This document shows, piece by piece, positions 16,638 through 24,657 of a stretch of DNA of 64,000 nucleotides; within the stretch, counting starts at the first letter, position 1; each line of letters opens with the position of its first letter. Source of the DNA: Paenibacillus crassostreae (GTDB taxonomy: Bacteria > Bacillota > Bacilli > Paenibacillales > Paenibacillaceae); the NCBI RefSeq assembly GCF_001857945.1, contig NZ_CP017770.1, forward strand, positions 4,216,001 to 4,280,000, in the 5' to 3' direction. Position numbers and translations under genes: made by a program. The notes beneath the pieces are model-generated. The model worked only from the letters and a program-made list of their open reading frames with translations, did no database searches and had not been told where the DNA came from.

Positions 16638-16760
16638 TCATGGGAGAGGAGAAACCGGACGAAGAGCTTATGGGGAAACGTAAGTTATCTCCGCGGTTGT
16701 CTACGACATTCTTTATGATGTCGATAAACTAAGCATTCCCTGAGGGTCCTTTTTTATACA
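16638..16760 (-). ncRNA. Possible small RNA upstream of the minus-strand terminator
   Basis: About 120 bp of locally GC-rich sequence lies directly upstream of the terminator at 16606-16637 when read on the minus strand. It contains a 6-bp stem, CGACAT/ATGTCG (near 16703-16722). No protein frame with a ribosome binding site fits. No clear promoter was found and I do not recognise a known RNA family. A 30-codon plus-strand frame (16640-16732) is the competing explanation. Confidence 0.3.
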
Positions 16761-16764
16761 TATG

Positions 16765-16890
16765 GTACGAACCAATTTCATAATCGTCTATGCAGCTTAA
16801 ATGAGGGATATATATTGATCGGAACGATTCACTCCGTCTATATATAGTTACATCTAAATTTGTTTGCGTAATTATGAAATTGATTCGTAC
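16765..16890. repeat. Dispersed palindromic repeat, copy B (longest)
   Basis: The 20-bp arms GTACGAACCAATTTCATAAT (16765-16784) and ATTATGAAATTGATTCGTAC (16871-16890) differ at one pair. The interior includes TATGCAGCTTAAAT (as in copy A) and CTATATATAGTTACATCTAAAT (as in copies A and D), with an extra segment around 16805-16835. The interior has its own short palindrome. Confidence 0.9.
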
Positions 16891-17014
16891 GAAAAGAAAT
16901 CAGCAATTTATGAGCACTTCGTTTTTCAAAATGGTTCATAGTGTGGTACGATATCGTCATAAAAATGCGATTTGTAGCATTGATCCTTAGATATAGAATG
17001 GGTGAATAGAGTCA

Positions 17015-17626
17015 GTGAGAGTTGTTTCGGGAAGTGCGAAGGGTAGACCATTGAAAAGTGTTCCTGGAATAGGGACAAGACCAACTACAGATAAAGTTAA
17101 GGAAGCAATATTTAGCATGATTGGTCCATATTTCGAAGGCGGGACTGTATTAGACCTGTTTGCAGGGACTGGCGGATTAGGTATTGAGGCATTAAGTCGC
17201 GGTATGGAGAATGCCATATTTATTGATATGGATCCTAAGAGTGTTGAGACTATTCGAGCTAACTTAAAGGCGACTCGACTGGAGAGTCAAGCGGAAGTAT
17301 TTCGAAATGATGCAGAAAGGGCCATTAAAGTTCTAGCTAAACGAGAGTTACTTATAGATACTGTATTTCTAGATCCCCCTTATCGGTTGAAGAACGCAGA
17401 TGAACTACTTCAACAGATGCATGAAAGATCGCTACTTCAACATCATGCAACAATCGTAATCGAGCATGATTCTAAATTTGAATATCCGGATAAATTTAGC
17501 CAATTCAATTGTGTTCGTAAAGCCTTATATGGTGAATCAGCCGTGACAATTTATGAATATCATGCTGATGATTTAGAAACAGAGATTCAGACAATAGAGG
17601 AGGATCAACATGGAACAGCAGATTAA
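17015..17626 (+). CDS. rsmD: 16S rRNA (guanine966-N2)-methyltransferase RsmD
   Basis: It methylates G966 (E. coli numbering) of 16S rRNA in the assembled 30S subunit, using S-adenosylmethionine. The N terminus M-R-V-V-S-G-S-A-K-G-R is typical, and the SAM-binding motif is L-D-L-F-A-G-T-G-G-L-G (46-56). The catalytic D-P-P-Y motif is at 120-123. The length, 203 residues, is a little over the usual 185 because of an acidic tail. It starts with GTG, with GGGTGA 9 nt upstream. It overlaps coaD by 17 nt, the usual ylbH-ylbI arrangement. Confidence 0.95.
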   Translation: MRVVSGSAKGRPLKSVPGIGTRPTTDKVKEAIFSMIGPYFEGGTVLDLFAGTGGLGIEALSRGMENAIFIDMDPKSVETIRANLKATRLESQAEVFRNDAERAIKVLAKRELLIDTVFLDPPYRLKNADELLQQMHERSLLQHHATIVIEHDSKFEYPDKFSQFNCVRKALYGESAVTIYEYHADDLETEIQTIEEDQHGTAD

Positions 17627-18119
17627 GGGACCACGTATAGGGGTATATCCAGGTAGTTTTGATCCATGTACCTTAGGGCATATGGATATTATTTTACGAG
17701 CTTCTAAGCAGTTTGATCACCTTATTGTGGCTGTGCTAAACAATTTAAGTAAGAAAGCTTTATTTACTGTTGAAGAACGTAAAGATCTATTAAAACAAGT
17801 GACAGCGGACATTCCTAATGTAGAAGTGGATAGTTTTCGTGACCTCCTTGCTAACTATATGAGAGACAAGAATGCCCATGTTATTGTTCGAGGAATTCGG
17901 ACGGTCACGGATTTTGAATATGAACTACAGATGGCTTCTACAAATCATAAGTTGAATCCCGATGTGGAGACCGTTTTTATGATGACCAATCCTAAATATT
18001 CATATTTAAGTTCGAGCTTAGTGAAAGAAGTTGCTCATTTCAATGGTGATTTGACAGAATGGGTATCTTCTGAAGTAGGACAAGCCTTACATCAGAAGAT
18101 TAAGGAGATCGACGGGTAG
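17610..18119 (+). CDS. coaD: Phosphopantetheine adenylyltransferase CoaD
   Basis: The penultimate step of coenzyme A synthesis, transferring AMP from ATP to 4'-phosphopantetheine. The nucleotidyltransferase marks are G-S-F-D-P (15-19), T-L-G-H (21-24, the T/HxGH motif) and the late Y-L-S-S-S-L-V-K-E near 130-138. The length of 169 residues is standard. GAGGAGG lies inside the end of rsmD, so translation is probably coupled. Its 3' end overlaps the convergent ylbJ gene by 20 bp. Confidence 0.97.
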   Translation: MEQQIKGPRIGVYPGSFDPCTLGHMDIILRASKQFDHLIVAVLNNLSKKALFTVEERKDLLKQVTADIPNVEVDSFRDLLANYMRDKNAHVIVRGIRTVTDFEYELQMASTNHKLNPDVETVFMMTNPKYSYLSSSLVKEVAHFNGDLTEWVSSEVGQALHQKIKEIDG

Positions 18120-19320
18120 TTGTTACTAGGACGATCAACCAAGAGATCAGTAGTAAGCTTATCAATATAAAACCTTGCCATCCTAGCATAAGTGGGATGT
18201 GAGACCACATTCCGGAAATTTGTGACAAATCAGATGCGTAATTGGGCCAATAAAAGAATGCGGGTTGTATATTGTGGACAAAGTGTTTCAATGGATTCCA
18301 AAGGATAAAGGTAATCGTGAAAGCGTAAGTGCCGTGTAACAATCGAACGATGATAAAAGGAAACCATCGCACCCCTTTGTTCATGAGTGGTGTAATGGAT
18401 TGGAGTATCGCAGTTAGTCCGCTCCAACCAAGTATGAATGATAGCAAGGACCATTGTACAATAGGTGTCAGGGTAGTAATTGTAGTGAGAGCCTTCGCTC
18501 CTAAGTGAAGTTCAACAAGGCCAGCTATGTACGAGGAAGATACACCAGGGATAATATAGGAACTAATTAGGTGGATCATGACAGCCATGATAATGATGTA
18601 TCCTCCTACGACCATCAGTGTTTGAACCGCATTACTTACGGATTCACCAAGTAGTTTACCAAAGCTTCGTCCATCACGAATATGTGCCTGGTGAATCGCG
18701 CTTCTAACTCTTCGGAGTAAAGAGCTATTGGGAGTTGTGATTATCCTAGCAGTTATTGATGGTTCATTTCTCTTATGTTTAACCAGGTTACCGAGTGATG
18801 TGATGGTGAGAAAAGCAAGAATGCCTGAAATCCAATGGATACTAAGCAACCAATAGCCAGCAGAAGGCTGTTGTAAGAGGCCTATTCCGATGACAAGGAT
18901 GATTGTCATTGGATTGCAGAAGTGAGATAACCATGTCAATCGTTCGGCTTCACGTGGTGTTAGATCACCTTGCTGAACTAATTGTAGTGTGGACTGAGCT
19001 CCACCTGGAAAGCCTGCTGTCATCCCCATCGTAAGTGCCCATCCACCGATTCCAGGTAATGCGAATACTCTTCTCATCAGAGGTTCTAACAGAACCCCAA
19101 TTCCGTGAACCAAGCCATAGGCAATAAGCATTTCAGATAGTACGAGAAATGGAAGTAATGAAGGAAATACGATATGCCACCACAAGGTCAAGCCTTGCAA
19201 TGAAGCTTGAAAAGTTTGTTCGGGAGAGCTAACGATACCGATAACAAGTAGGAAAGAAAGTAAGCCTAGCATCAAAGAAGCTGCTGGTGCACTAAATAGA
19301 TATTTAATGTGTTTGAACAT
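18100..19320 (-). CDS. ylbJ: Sporulation integral membrane protein YlbJ
   Basis: A 406-residue polytopic membrane protein with about eight hydrophobic segments. It contains conserved blocks seen in YlbJ/SpoVM-type gate-domain proteins, such as F-P-G-G-A-Q-S-T and F-C-N-P-M-T-I-I. In Bacillus it is made in the mother cell under sigma E and is needed for heat-resistant spores. Its place between coaD and the ylbL/ylbM genes matches the Bacillus order, but ylbK (a patatin-like protein) is absent and the gene is on the minus strand. Confidence 0.9.
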   Translation of the reverse strand: MFKHIKYLFSAPAASLMLGLLSFLLVIGIVSSPEQTFQASLQGLTLWWHIVFPSLLPFLVLSEMLIAYGLVHGIGVLLEPLMRRVFALPGIGGWALTMGMTAGFPGGAQSTLQLVQQGDLTPREAERLTWLSHFCNPMTIILVIGIGLLQQPSAGYWLLSIHWISGILAFLTITSLGNLVKHKRNEPSITARIITTPNSSLLRRVRSAIHQAHIRDGRSFGKLLGESVSNAVQTLMVVGGYIIIMAVMIHLISSYIIPGVSSSYIAGLVELHLGAKALTTITTLTPIVQWSLLSFILGWSGLTAILQSITPLMNKGVRWFPFIIVRLLHGTYAFTITFILWNPLKHFVHNIQPAFFYWPNYASDLSQISGMWSHIPLMLGWQGFILISLLLISWLIVLVTTTRRSP

Positions 19321-19448
19321 CCAATCACCCCATTAAGTAAACACAGCTAGAATTAGATTATACAAGCTATGTAATACTCAATTTATGCGAAGCGAATACA
19401 CATCATACCAGCTTATCTATATAGAAGATTCAAAGGGAGAGTGAAAGC

Positions 19449-20489
19449 ATGAATTTGTCCAATAAATCTCGTGGAGTAAGGTTGATCAAGTACCTCTTAA
19501 TGGTCTGCTTACTTTGCTACGTTGTCGTATACATGCCAACACCATATATCATCTATCAGCCAGGAAGTGCAGAAGAAGTGAAACCTATGATAACGGTGAA
19601 GAATGGTGATGAATCGGAAGCGGGTACATTTATGATGACCACCGTGTCTGCCAGCTATGCCAATATTGCATTGCTGGCTATTTCATCTTTCAATCCGAAT
19701 GCTGAGGTGGATAAGAAACAATCGAGGCTAGGTAATAAGAGTAAAGAAGAATATGCAGCAGAGCAATTGTATTATATGAGTGACTCACAATCATCTGCGG
19801 TTGAAGCAGCATATCGTGAAGCTGGTGTCGCTTACCAGATCATACCGCAGTATCTTTTTGTATTCTCTATTCCTGAGGATTCAAGAAATAGTGATTATTT
19901 TCAACCCGGGGATAAAATATTAGAAGTAGATAAAGAGCCAATCTCGGATAATTTAGATCTAACAACAAAATTGAAGAATAGAAAAATAGGTGAAATAGTA
20001 ACTCTGAAGTTAGAAAGATCCGGTCAAGTTCTTGAGGAAAATGTACCATTGGTATCGATCCGTGATAATGAGACGAACAGTACACGAGCAGGATTTGGTA
20101 TCATGATCGGAACCATGCAGAAGGTGACTGCGAATGATCAGAGTAAACAGGTTGAGTTTAAGAATACGAATGTGGGAGGACCTTCCGCAGGCTTAATATT
20201 TACTATGGAAATCTTTAATCAGTTGACTCCAGGAGATTTAACCAAAGGTTACCGGGTAGCTGGAACAGGAACCATTACAGTTGAGGGAAAAGTGGGACCT
20301 ATAGGAGGAGTGAAGCATAAAATTGTTGCTGCTGATCGTGAGCAGGCACAATTGTTCTTTGTTCCTAAGGATAATTATGAAGAAGCTAAAACCAAAGCGG
20401 AAGAAATCGGTACGAGTATGAAACTTATTCCAGTATCAACCTTAGAGGAAGCCTTGAAGTATATGGAACAAGTTCATACTACCACCTGA
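19449..20489 (+). CDS. ylbL: PDZ-domain Lon-type serine protease (YlbL/SepM-like)
   Basis: A 346-residue membrane-anchored protease facing outside. One hydrophobic segment at about residues 12-32 is followed by a PDZ domain (about 115-200) and an S16 Lon-type protease domain. The catalytic Ser246 lies in G-G-P-S-A-G and Lys289 in G-G-V-K-H-K. Family members trim cell-surface or signal peptides; in Bacillus YlbL is linked to DNA-damage-checkpoint recovery through cleavage of a division inhibitor. AAGGGAGAG precedes the ATG. Its end overlaps the convergent tmcAL gene by 11 bp. Confidence 0.92.
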   Translation: MNLSNKSRGVRLIKYLLMVCLLCYVVVYMPTPYIIYQPGSAEEVKPMITVKNGDESEAGTFMMTTVSASYANIALLAISSFNPNAEVDKKQSRLGNKSKEEYAAEQLYYMSDSQSSAVEAAYREAGVAYQIIPQYLFVFSIPEDSRNSDYFQPGDKILEVDKEPISDNLDLTTKLKNRKIGEIVTLKLERSGQVLEENVPLVSIRDNETNSTRAGFGIMIGTMQKVTANDQSKQVEFKNTNVGGPSAGLIFTMEIFNQLTPGDLTKGYRVAGTGTITVEGKVGPIGGVKHKIVAADREQAQLFFVPKDNYEEAKTKAEEIGTSMKLIPVSTLEEALKYMEQVHTTT

Positions 20490-21714
20490 TAGGTGATTCA
20501 TAATAATCTCGATACATGTCACGCATATCTGATTGATCATAGCCATTAGCGTATGCAGCAGCGGCTTGAAGATCACGTTCTAGATGATGATGTGTAAATA
20601 CAGATGGTTTCATTATTGTAGGTAAAGTGGCTGTTTTTTTCATTCGTTTTAAAAGTTGACGTCCCTGTTTACTAAAACCAAGGATTCGTAAGTATCCAGG
20701 TCCCTTTGCTAATTCTTTGGGAGACATCTCTTCTTTGCTATGGTTGAGTAGAATATGGGTTAGCATACGTTGTAATTTAGTATGAGTGTAGCGTTTTGTT
20801 TTTAAGCTATGAAGTAACTCCTCTACAGTTGCTTGAGAAAGAATAGGTAGAGTCTTTTTTACGCGATATTCTAATCCCTCAGTGACTTCATGTATGAGAG
20901 ATAGTTGCTCTGGTGTGTGCGTCATTAAATGATGTATTAAAGGCTGTCTAAATGTTTCCCAATGAACAGGACCTCTACCGGCCGAGAATTCTCGTCGCAT
21001 GATCTCAAGGGTATAGGAGGGGATATATGGAGTGATTGCTTCGACCCCATCTGTAGAGACCATTTTTCTAACTGAGGTAGCGCTCGCAATATTCGAATGT
21101 GAAGGAGTAGTATCATGGTAAGCGGCACTCTCCCTAGCAATGGTAAGCGGGATAATGGGGCTTCCTAATCGTTCTAAAGCTATTAGATAGTGAAGTGCAA
21201 GAGAGTGGTTCGGCTGATGCAATAGTTGTCTTATTTCTTCTTGCTGATCCAGATTATGTGCTAATTTACTTGCTGCAGCACTATATGCTGTGGGATAATT
21301 CATACCTGTGGATAAAAGATGTGTTAGCTCTTGCTGCATAATAGGGTCTTCTTGCGTAAGTTGTTTGGCAAGGGGCAGTAGTTCATGAAGTGATCCACTT
21401 TCTGTGCCGAAGCAAAGATAATCGACTATGCCAGTTGCTTCAAGCAAGGAAACAGCACCGAATGCGAACCATTCAGCAGGTTGTACTGCATAATGAATAG
21501 GTAACTCGATCACAAGGTCTACACCCATATGTAGGGCCATCTCTGCTCGTGCTTGTTTACTTAGTATCGCAGGCTCTCCTCGTTGCAAGAATGGGCCACT
21601 AAGAATGGCTACACAATATTCTGCACCTGTAAGTTCCTTTGCTCTGCTATAATGTAGGACATGGCCGTTATGTAATGGATTGTATTCCACAATGATTCCT
21701 ACAACTGTGCTCAT
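20479..21714 (-). CDS. tmcAL: tRNA(Met) cytidine acetate ligase TmcAL (YlbM)
   Basis: It forms N4-acetylcytidine at the wobble position of elongator tRNA-Met using acetate and ATP. The nucleotidyltransferase-like signature is at the N terminus: G-I-I-V-E-Y-N-P-L-H-N-G-H with the HxGH at 15-18, then S-G-P-F-L-Q-R-G-E-P and V-I-E-L-P. The total of 411 residues is normal. The start ATG at 21714 has AAGGAGTTG upstream on its strand. The next plus-strand gene (yceD) is divergent, and palindromic repeat copy C sits between them. Confidence 0.93.
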   Translation of the reverse strand: MSTVVGIIVEYNPLHNGHVLHYSRAKELTGAEYCVAILSGPFLQRGEPAILSKQARAEMALHMGVDLVIELPIHYAVQPAEWFAFGAVSLLEATGIVDYLCFGTESGSLHELLPLAKQLTQEDPIMQQELTHLLSTGMNYPTAYSAAASKLAHNLDQQEEIRQLLHQPNHSLALHYLIALERLGSPIIPLTIARESAAYHDTTPSHSNIASATSVRKMVSTDGVEAITPYIPSYTLEIMRREFSAGRGPVHWETFRQPLIHHLMTHTPEQLSLIHEVTEGLEYRVKKTLPILSQATVEELLHSLKTKRYTHTKLQRMLTHILLNHSKEEMSPKELAKGPGYLRILGFSKQGRQLLKRMKKTATLPTIMKPSVFTHHHLERDLQAAAAYANGYDQSDMRDMYRDYYESPIRW

Positions 21715-21804
21715 TAGAGTTCAACTCCTTGGAATGCTGTTTTGATTTTATATGGTGAAAATATGATATATTCTTATATTAAGAATATATCATATACAAT
21801 ATAA

Positions 21805-21856
21805 GAATCAATTTCATAATCGCCTATGCAGGTTTGCGTAATTATGAAATTGACTC
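21805..21856. repeat. Dispersed palindromic repeat, copy C (short form)
   Basis: Arms GAATCAATTTCATAAT (21805-21820) and ATTATGAAATTGACTC (21841-21856) enclose only 20 nt (CGCCTATGCAGGTTTGCGTA). It is a minimal version that keeps both termini and the adjoining CGCC-ATGCA and TTTGCGTA ends but lacks the central TATATAGTTACA block. Confidence 0.9.
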
Positions 21857-21931
21857 AAGAATAAAAAATTGATCAAAACTTATAATTTCTTATATTTTAA
21901 GAAAGAATAATGGGATGTCATGTGATTCATG

Positions 21932-21961
21932 TTGACAAACCTATGCAAATCTCGGTATAAT
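21932..21961 (+). promoter_or_regulatory. SigA-type promoter of yceD-rpmF
   Basis: TTGACA at 21932-21937 and TATAAT at 21956-21961 are both consensus hexamers, with an 18-nt spacer. It places the transcript start near 21968, which excludes upstream start codons for yceD. Confidence 0.85.
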
Positions 21962-21988
21962 AATTTTTGTTTGTTTGGAGTGATTAAT

Positions 21989-22498
21989 GTGCATTTTGAA
22001 TTTCGCAAAATTGTTAAGTTTGATGGTTCAATGGAGTTTCATGAACAAGTGAATGTAGATCGTGTCATCAAGGATCGTAAAGATATTATTACTGCTGAAT
22101 CTGTTTCTGTAGATTTACAGGCATCATATGTTGGCGATGACACAGTAGAAGTTCAAGGTATGCTTAAAGGACAAGTTGAAATGGCGTGTTCACGCTGTTT
22201 GACAGAAGTTCCTGAGCACTTGGATATTCCGTTTCACGAATTCTTCAAGTTGGTGAAGCAGTCTGAAAAGAATCAGGACGAAGATAGCGATATCATTTAC
22301 GTGGAAGATGATATGGTAGATCTAATCCCGTTTGTGGAAGAAGCTTTTCTATTGTATTTACCCCAGATTCCATTATGTAAGGCGACCTGTAAAGGACTCT
22401 GCCAAAGATGTGGAAATGACTTGAACGAAAGCACCTGTAATTGCGATACGAGAGTAGTCGATCCACGGCTTGCTGTGCTGAAAGATTTATTGAAATAA
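21989..22498 (+). CDS. yceD: YceD family protein (DUF177)
   Basis: A 169-residue protein of the DUF177 family, found before rpmF in most bacteria. In plants and E. coli it is linked to 23S rRNA accumulation. It contains C-S-R-C in the middle and a C-terminal cysteine cluster (C-K-A-T-C, C-Q-R-C, C-N-C) that may bind zinc. Start: GTG 21989 with GGAGTGA 5 nt upstream, just downstream of the promoter at 21932-21961. A longer frame would begin inside the promoter. It is followed 55 nt later by rpmF, with which it is co-transcribed. Confidence 0.9.
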   Translation: MHFEFRKIVKFDGSMEFHEQVNVDRVIKDRKDIITAESVSVDLQASYVGDDTVEVQGMLKGQVEMACSRCLTEVPEHLDIPFHEFFKLVKQSEKNQDEDSDIIYVEDDMVDLIPFVEEAFLLYLPQIPLCKATCKGLCQRCGNDLNESTCNCDTRVVDPRLAVLKDLLK

Positions 22499-22553
22499 TG
22501 ATGTAACATTCAATTCGTTAATGACGAGTTGATTGAAATAAGGAGGTGGGAAC

Positions 22554-22727
22554 ATGGCAGTACCTCAAAGAAGAACGTCCAAGACACGTCGTGACAAACG
22601 TCGTACTCACTTTAAACTGACAGTGCCGGGTATGGTGAAATGTGAACAATGCGGAGAATTGAAGCTTGCTCATCACGTATGTAAAGTGTGCGGAACGTAT
22701 AAATCAAGAGAAATTATTTCGCAATAA
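22554..22727 (+). CDS. rpmF: 50S ribosomal protein L32
   Basis: A 57-residue basic protein beginning [10 protein letters not shown], the standard L32 start. The zinc ribbon has four cysteines, C30-x2-C33 and C43-x2-C46, so this is the zinc-binding (C+) form. AAGGAGGTGGG precedes the ATG. It is placed after yceD and before the fatty-acid operon, as in most Bacillota. Confidence 0.97.
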   Translation: MAVPQRRTSKTRRDKRRTHFKLTVPGMVKCEQCGELKLAHHVCKVCGTYKSREIISQ

Positions 22728-22740
22728 TTTACAAATAAGT

Positions 22741-22776
22741 AGTACTTCATCTTAGGTGAGGTGCTATTTTTTTTTA
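22741..22776 (+). terminator. Terminator after rpmF
   Basis: AGTACTTCA (22741-22749) pairs with TGAGGTGCT (22757-22765) using G-U pairs, followed by ATTTTTTTTTT. Confidence 0.75.
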
Positions 22777-22816
22777 CTTACATCCGATTGTAATAACATC
22801 TTTAATAAAGAAAGGC

Positions 22817-22866
22817 AAAGTCATTTCTACATAGTAAGGTTTGTTTTAGATGAGGACTTTCTTTTT
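22817..22866 (+). terminator. Second hairpin before the fapR promoter
   Basis: AAAGTC-(AT)-TTCTA at 22817-22829 can pair with TAGATGAGGACTTT at 22847-22860, followed by CTTTTTG. It would insulate fapR from rpmF read-through. Confidence 0.45.
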
Positions 22867-22893
22867 GCGACAGCTTGATTTATACTACATATT
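22865..22893 (+). promoter_or_regulatory. Probable fapR operon promoter
   Basis: TTGCGA (22865-22870) and CATATT (22888-22893) have a 17-nt spacer. The hexamers are weak, but the -10 abuts the FapR box, as expected for a repressed promoter. Confidence 0.45.
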
Positions 22894-22908
22894 AGTACCT
22901 GGTTCTAA
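22891..22908. promoter_or_regulatory. FapR operator
   Basis: ATTAGTACCTGGTTCTAA is nearly the B. subtilis FapR consensus (inverted repeat around ACCTGGT, TTAGTACCT...ACTAA), with one half slightly degenerate. FapR is encoded just downstream, so this is an autoregulatory site responding to malonyl-CoA or malonyl-ACP. Confidence 0.85.
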
Positions 22909-22944
22909 AAAGTATTTTACCATGATAAATTAAATGAATTACTA

Positions 22945-23034
22945 TTAGAATCAATTTCATAATCGCCGATGCTGTATAAATAAGGACTATAGTTACATCT
23001 AAATCGGTTTTCGTAAATATGAAATTGATTCTAA
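22945..23034. repeat. Dispersed palindromic repeat, copy D, in the fapR leader
   Basis: Arms TTAGAATCAATTTCAT (22945-22960) and ATGAAATTGATTCTAA (23019-23034) are perfect complements of 16 bp. The interior has ACTATAGTTACATCTAAAT as in copy B. It lies between the FapR operator and the fapR start, hence inside the transcribed leader. Confidence 0.9.
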
Positions 23035-23066
23035 ATAAATGCATTATGACTTGTTGATGTGAGGAG

Positions 23067-23663
23067 GTGACTATCATCGAACGTTTACCTAAGAAGATGC
23101 GCCATCAGCATTTGCTGGAGTTGATCGAGGAGAACCCGTTCGTAACGGACAGGGAACTAACTAGACAATTAAAGGTTAGCATTCAGACAATTCGATTAGA
23201 CCGAATGGAACTAGGGATTCCTGAATTGCGTGAGCGGATGAAACAGATGGCTGAGCATTCGTATGATCAAGTTCGCTCCTTACCATTGGATGAAGTTGTA
23301 GGTGAGATCGTCGATTTACAGTTGGACAAAAGCGGTATTTCCATATTCGAAATTCGAGAGGAACATGTATTCTCAAGGACACATATTGCTCGTGGGCATT
23401 ATGTGTTCGGACAGGCAAATTCCCTAGCGGTTGCTGTCATTAATGATGAGATTGCATTGACAGCTTCTTCAGATATTCGATTCTTACGTTCAGTTCAACT
23501 AGGAGAGAAATGTATAGCTAAAGCATACGTTAGATCTACGCCTAGTCAGAAAGGTAAAGCCAAAGTTGAAGTGTTTACCTATGTAGGTGAAGAAATGGTA
23601 TTCCAAGGCAATTTCCTCATTTACAGATCAACAGGGAATGAGAACAACGAGGGAGGAATGTAG
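23067..23663 (+). CDS. fapR: Transcription factor FapR
   Basis: The repressor of fatty-acid and phospholipid genes, released by malonyl-CoA. The N-terminal helix-turn-helix (about 10-55) reads V-S-I-Q-T-I-R-L-D-R, identical in style to Bacillus FapR. The rest is a hot-dog effector domain with E-E-H-V-F-S-R-T-H-I-A-R-G-H and Q-A-N-S-L-A-V-A-V-I. The length (198) is usual. The start is unusual: GTG 23067 is embedded in the ribosome binding site AGGAGGTGA, while the correctly spaced codon downstream is ATC at 23076, so a rare start codon is possible. It is first in the fapR-plsX-fabHDG-acpP-fabF operon. Confidence 0.95.
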   Translation: MTIIERLPKKMRHQHLLELIEENPFVTDRELTRQLKVSIQTIRLDRMELGIPELRERMKQMAEHSYDQVRSLPLDEVVGEIVDLQLDKSGISIFEIREEHVFSRTHIARGHYVFGQANSLAVAVINDEIALTASSDIRFLRSVQLGEKCIAKAYVRSTPSQKGKAKVEVFTYVGEEMVFQGNFLIYRSTGNENNEGGM

Positions 23664-23664
23664 C

Positions 23665-24657
23665 ATGAGGATTGCTATTGATGCAATGGGAGGAGATAAT
23701 GCTCCGCACTCCAATGTAGATGGGGCATTAGCAGCTGCGATTGAATGGCAGGATGTAGATATTATTTTAGTAGGCGATCAAGCTCAGATCGAGCCGTTAC
23801 TTCATGGTAAAGAGATTCCTGCTAACCTTACTATTCAACATGCTAGTGAAATAATTTCCTCTGATGATGAACCTGTAAAAGCTGTACGCCATAAAAAAGA
23901 TGCTTCAATGGTGGTAGCAGGACGCATGTTAAAAGAAGGTCATGCGGATGCGATGATTTCTGCAGGTAATACAGGCGCACTGATGACAACAGGATTATTG
24001 GTTGTTGGTCGCATGGCAGGGATTGAAAGACCTGCACTTGCACCGATGATTCCAACATTAGATGATGTTGGAGTACTTGCACTTGATCTTGGTGCTAATA
24101 TGGATTCTAAATCACAGCATTTAGCCCAATATGGACTGATGGGTAGTATATATCGACAGAAGGTTCAAGGAATAGCTAAGCCACGAGTAGGCCTTTTAAA
24201 TGTTGGGGTTGAGCCTGGTAAAGGTAATGAATTAACTAAAGAAGCTTTCCCATTATTACAGGAGATGCCGATTCATTTCATTGGAAATGTTGAAGCACGA
24301 GATGTCATGACAGGCAACTGTGATGTACTAGTATGTGATGGATTCGCCGGAAATATTTTACTTAAAACATTAGAAGGTACAGCAGGAGCAATGTTCAGCT
24401 TGCTGAAGGAGCAGTTTAATCAATCACTGAAAAGTAAGATTGGTGCAGCGATCCTGATGCCTCAATTAAAAGCGTTAAAAAAGAAATTAGATTATTCCGA
24501 GACTGGTGGAGCACCACTGCTTGGATTAAGTAGTCTAGTAATGAAGAGTCACGGTTCTTCTAATGGAACTGCCATCAAAAATGCGGTTAGACAAACCAGA
24601 ATTGCAATTGTAAATGAGCTTGTGCCAAGTATATCTAAGGAAATTAGCGGGAAGTGA
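23665..24657 (+). CDS. plsX: Phosphate acyltransferase PlsX
   Basis: It makes acyl-phosphate from acyl-ACP for phospholipid synthesis at the membrane surface. The N terminus [14 protein letters not shown] is diagnostic, and later blocks include [15 protein letters not shown] and V-C-D-G-F-A-G-N. It has 330 residues. ATG 23665 lies one base after the fapR stop, with GGGAGGA just upstream; the open frame extends 26 codons further upstream inside fapR but without support. The end overlaps fabH by 4 nt (GTGA). Confidence 0.96.
   Translation: MRIAIDAMGGDNAPHSNVDGALAAAIEWQDVDIILVGDQAQIEPLLHGKEIPANLTIQHASEIISSDDEPVKAVRHKKDASMVVAGRMLKEGHADAMISAGNTGALMTTGLLVVGRMAGIERPALAPMIPTLDDVGVLALDLGANMDSKSQHLAQYGLMGSIYRQKVQGIAKPRVGLLNVGVEPGKGNELTKEAFPLLQEMPIHFIGNVEARDVMTGNCDVLVCDGFAGNILLKTLEGTAGAMFSLLKEQFNQSLKSKIGAAILMPQLKALKKKLDYSETGGAPLLGLSSLVMKSHGSSNGTAIKNAVRQTRIAIVNELVPSISKEISGK

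Larger units (their letters stand above)
16555..17014. other. Gene-poor interval with structured element and palindromic repeat
   Basis: This 460-bp gap contains a GC-rich hairpin (16616-16637), a stretch of higher GC with further stems (16640-16760) and palindromic repeat copy B (16765-16890). About 120 bp of plain AT-rich DNA then precede rsmD. The only open frame on the plus strand in the structured part is 30 codons (16640-16732) and lacks a ribosome binding site. Confidence 0.6.

Noticed and set aside
16640..16732. 30-codon plus-strand gene
   Set aside because: It has no ribosome binding site because a hairpin arm occupies that position, and no family match is recognised. A minus-strand RNA explains the flanking terminator better, though this is not settled.
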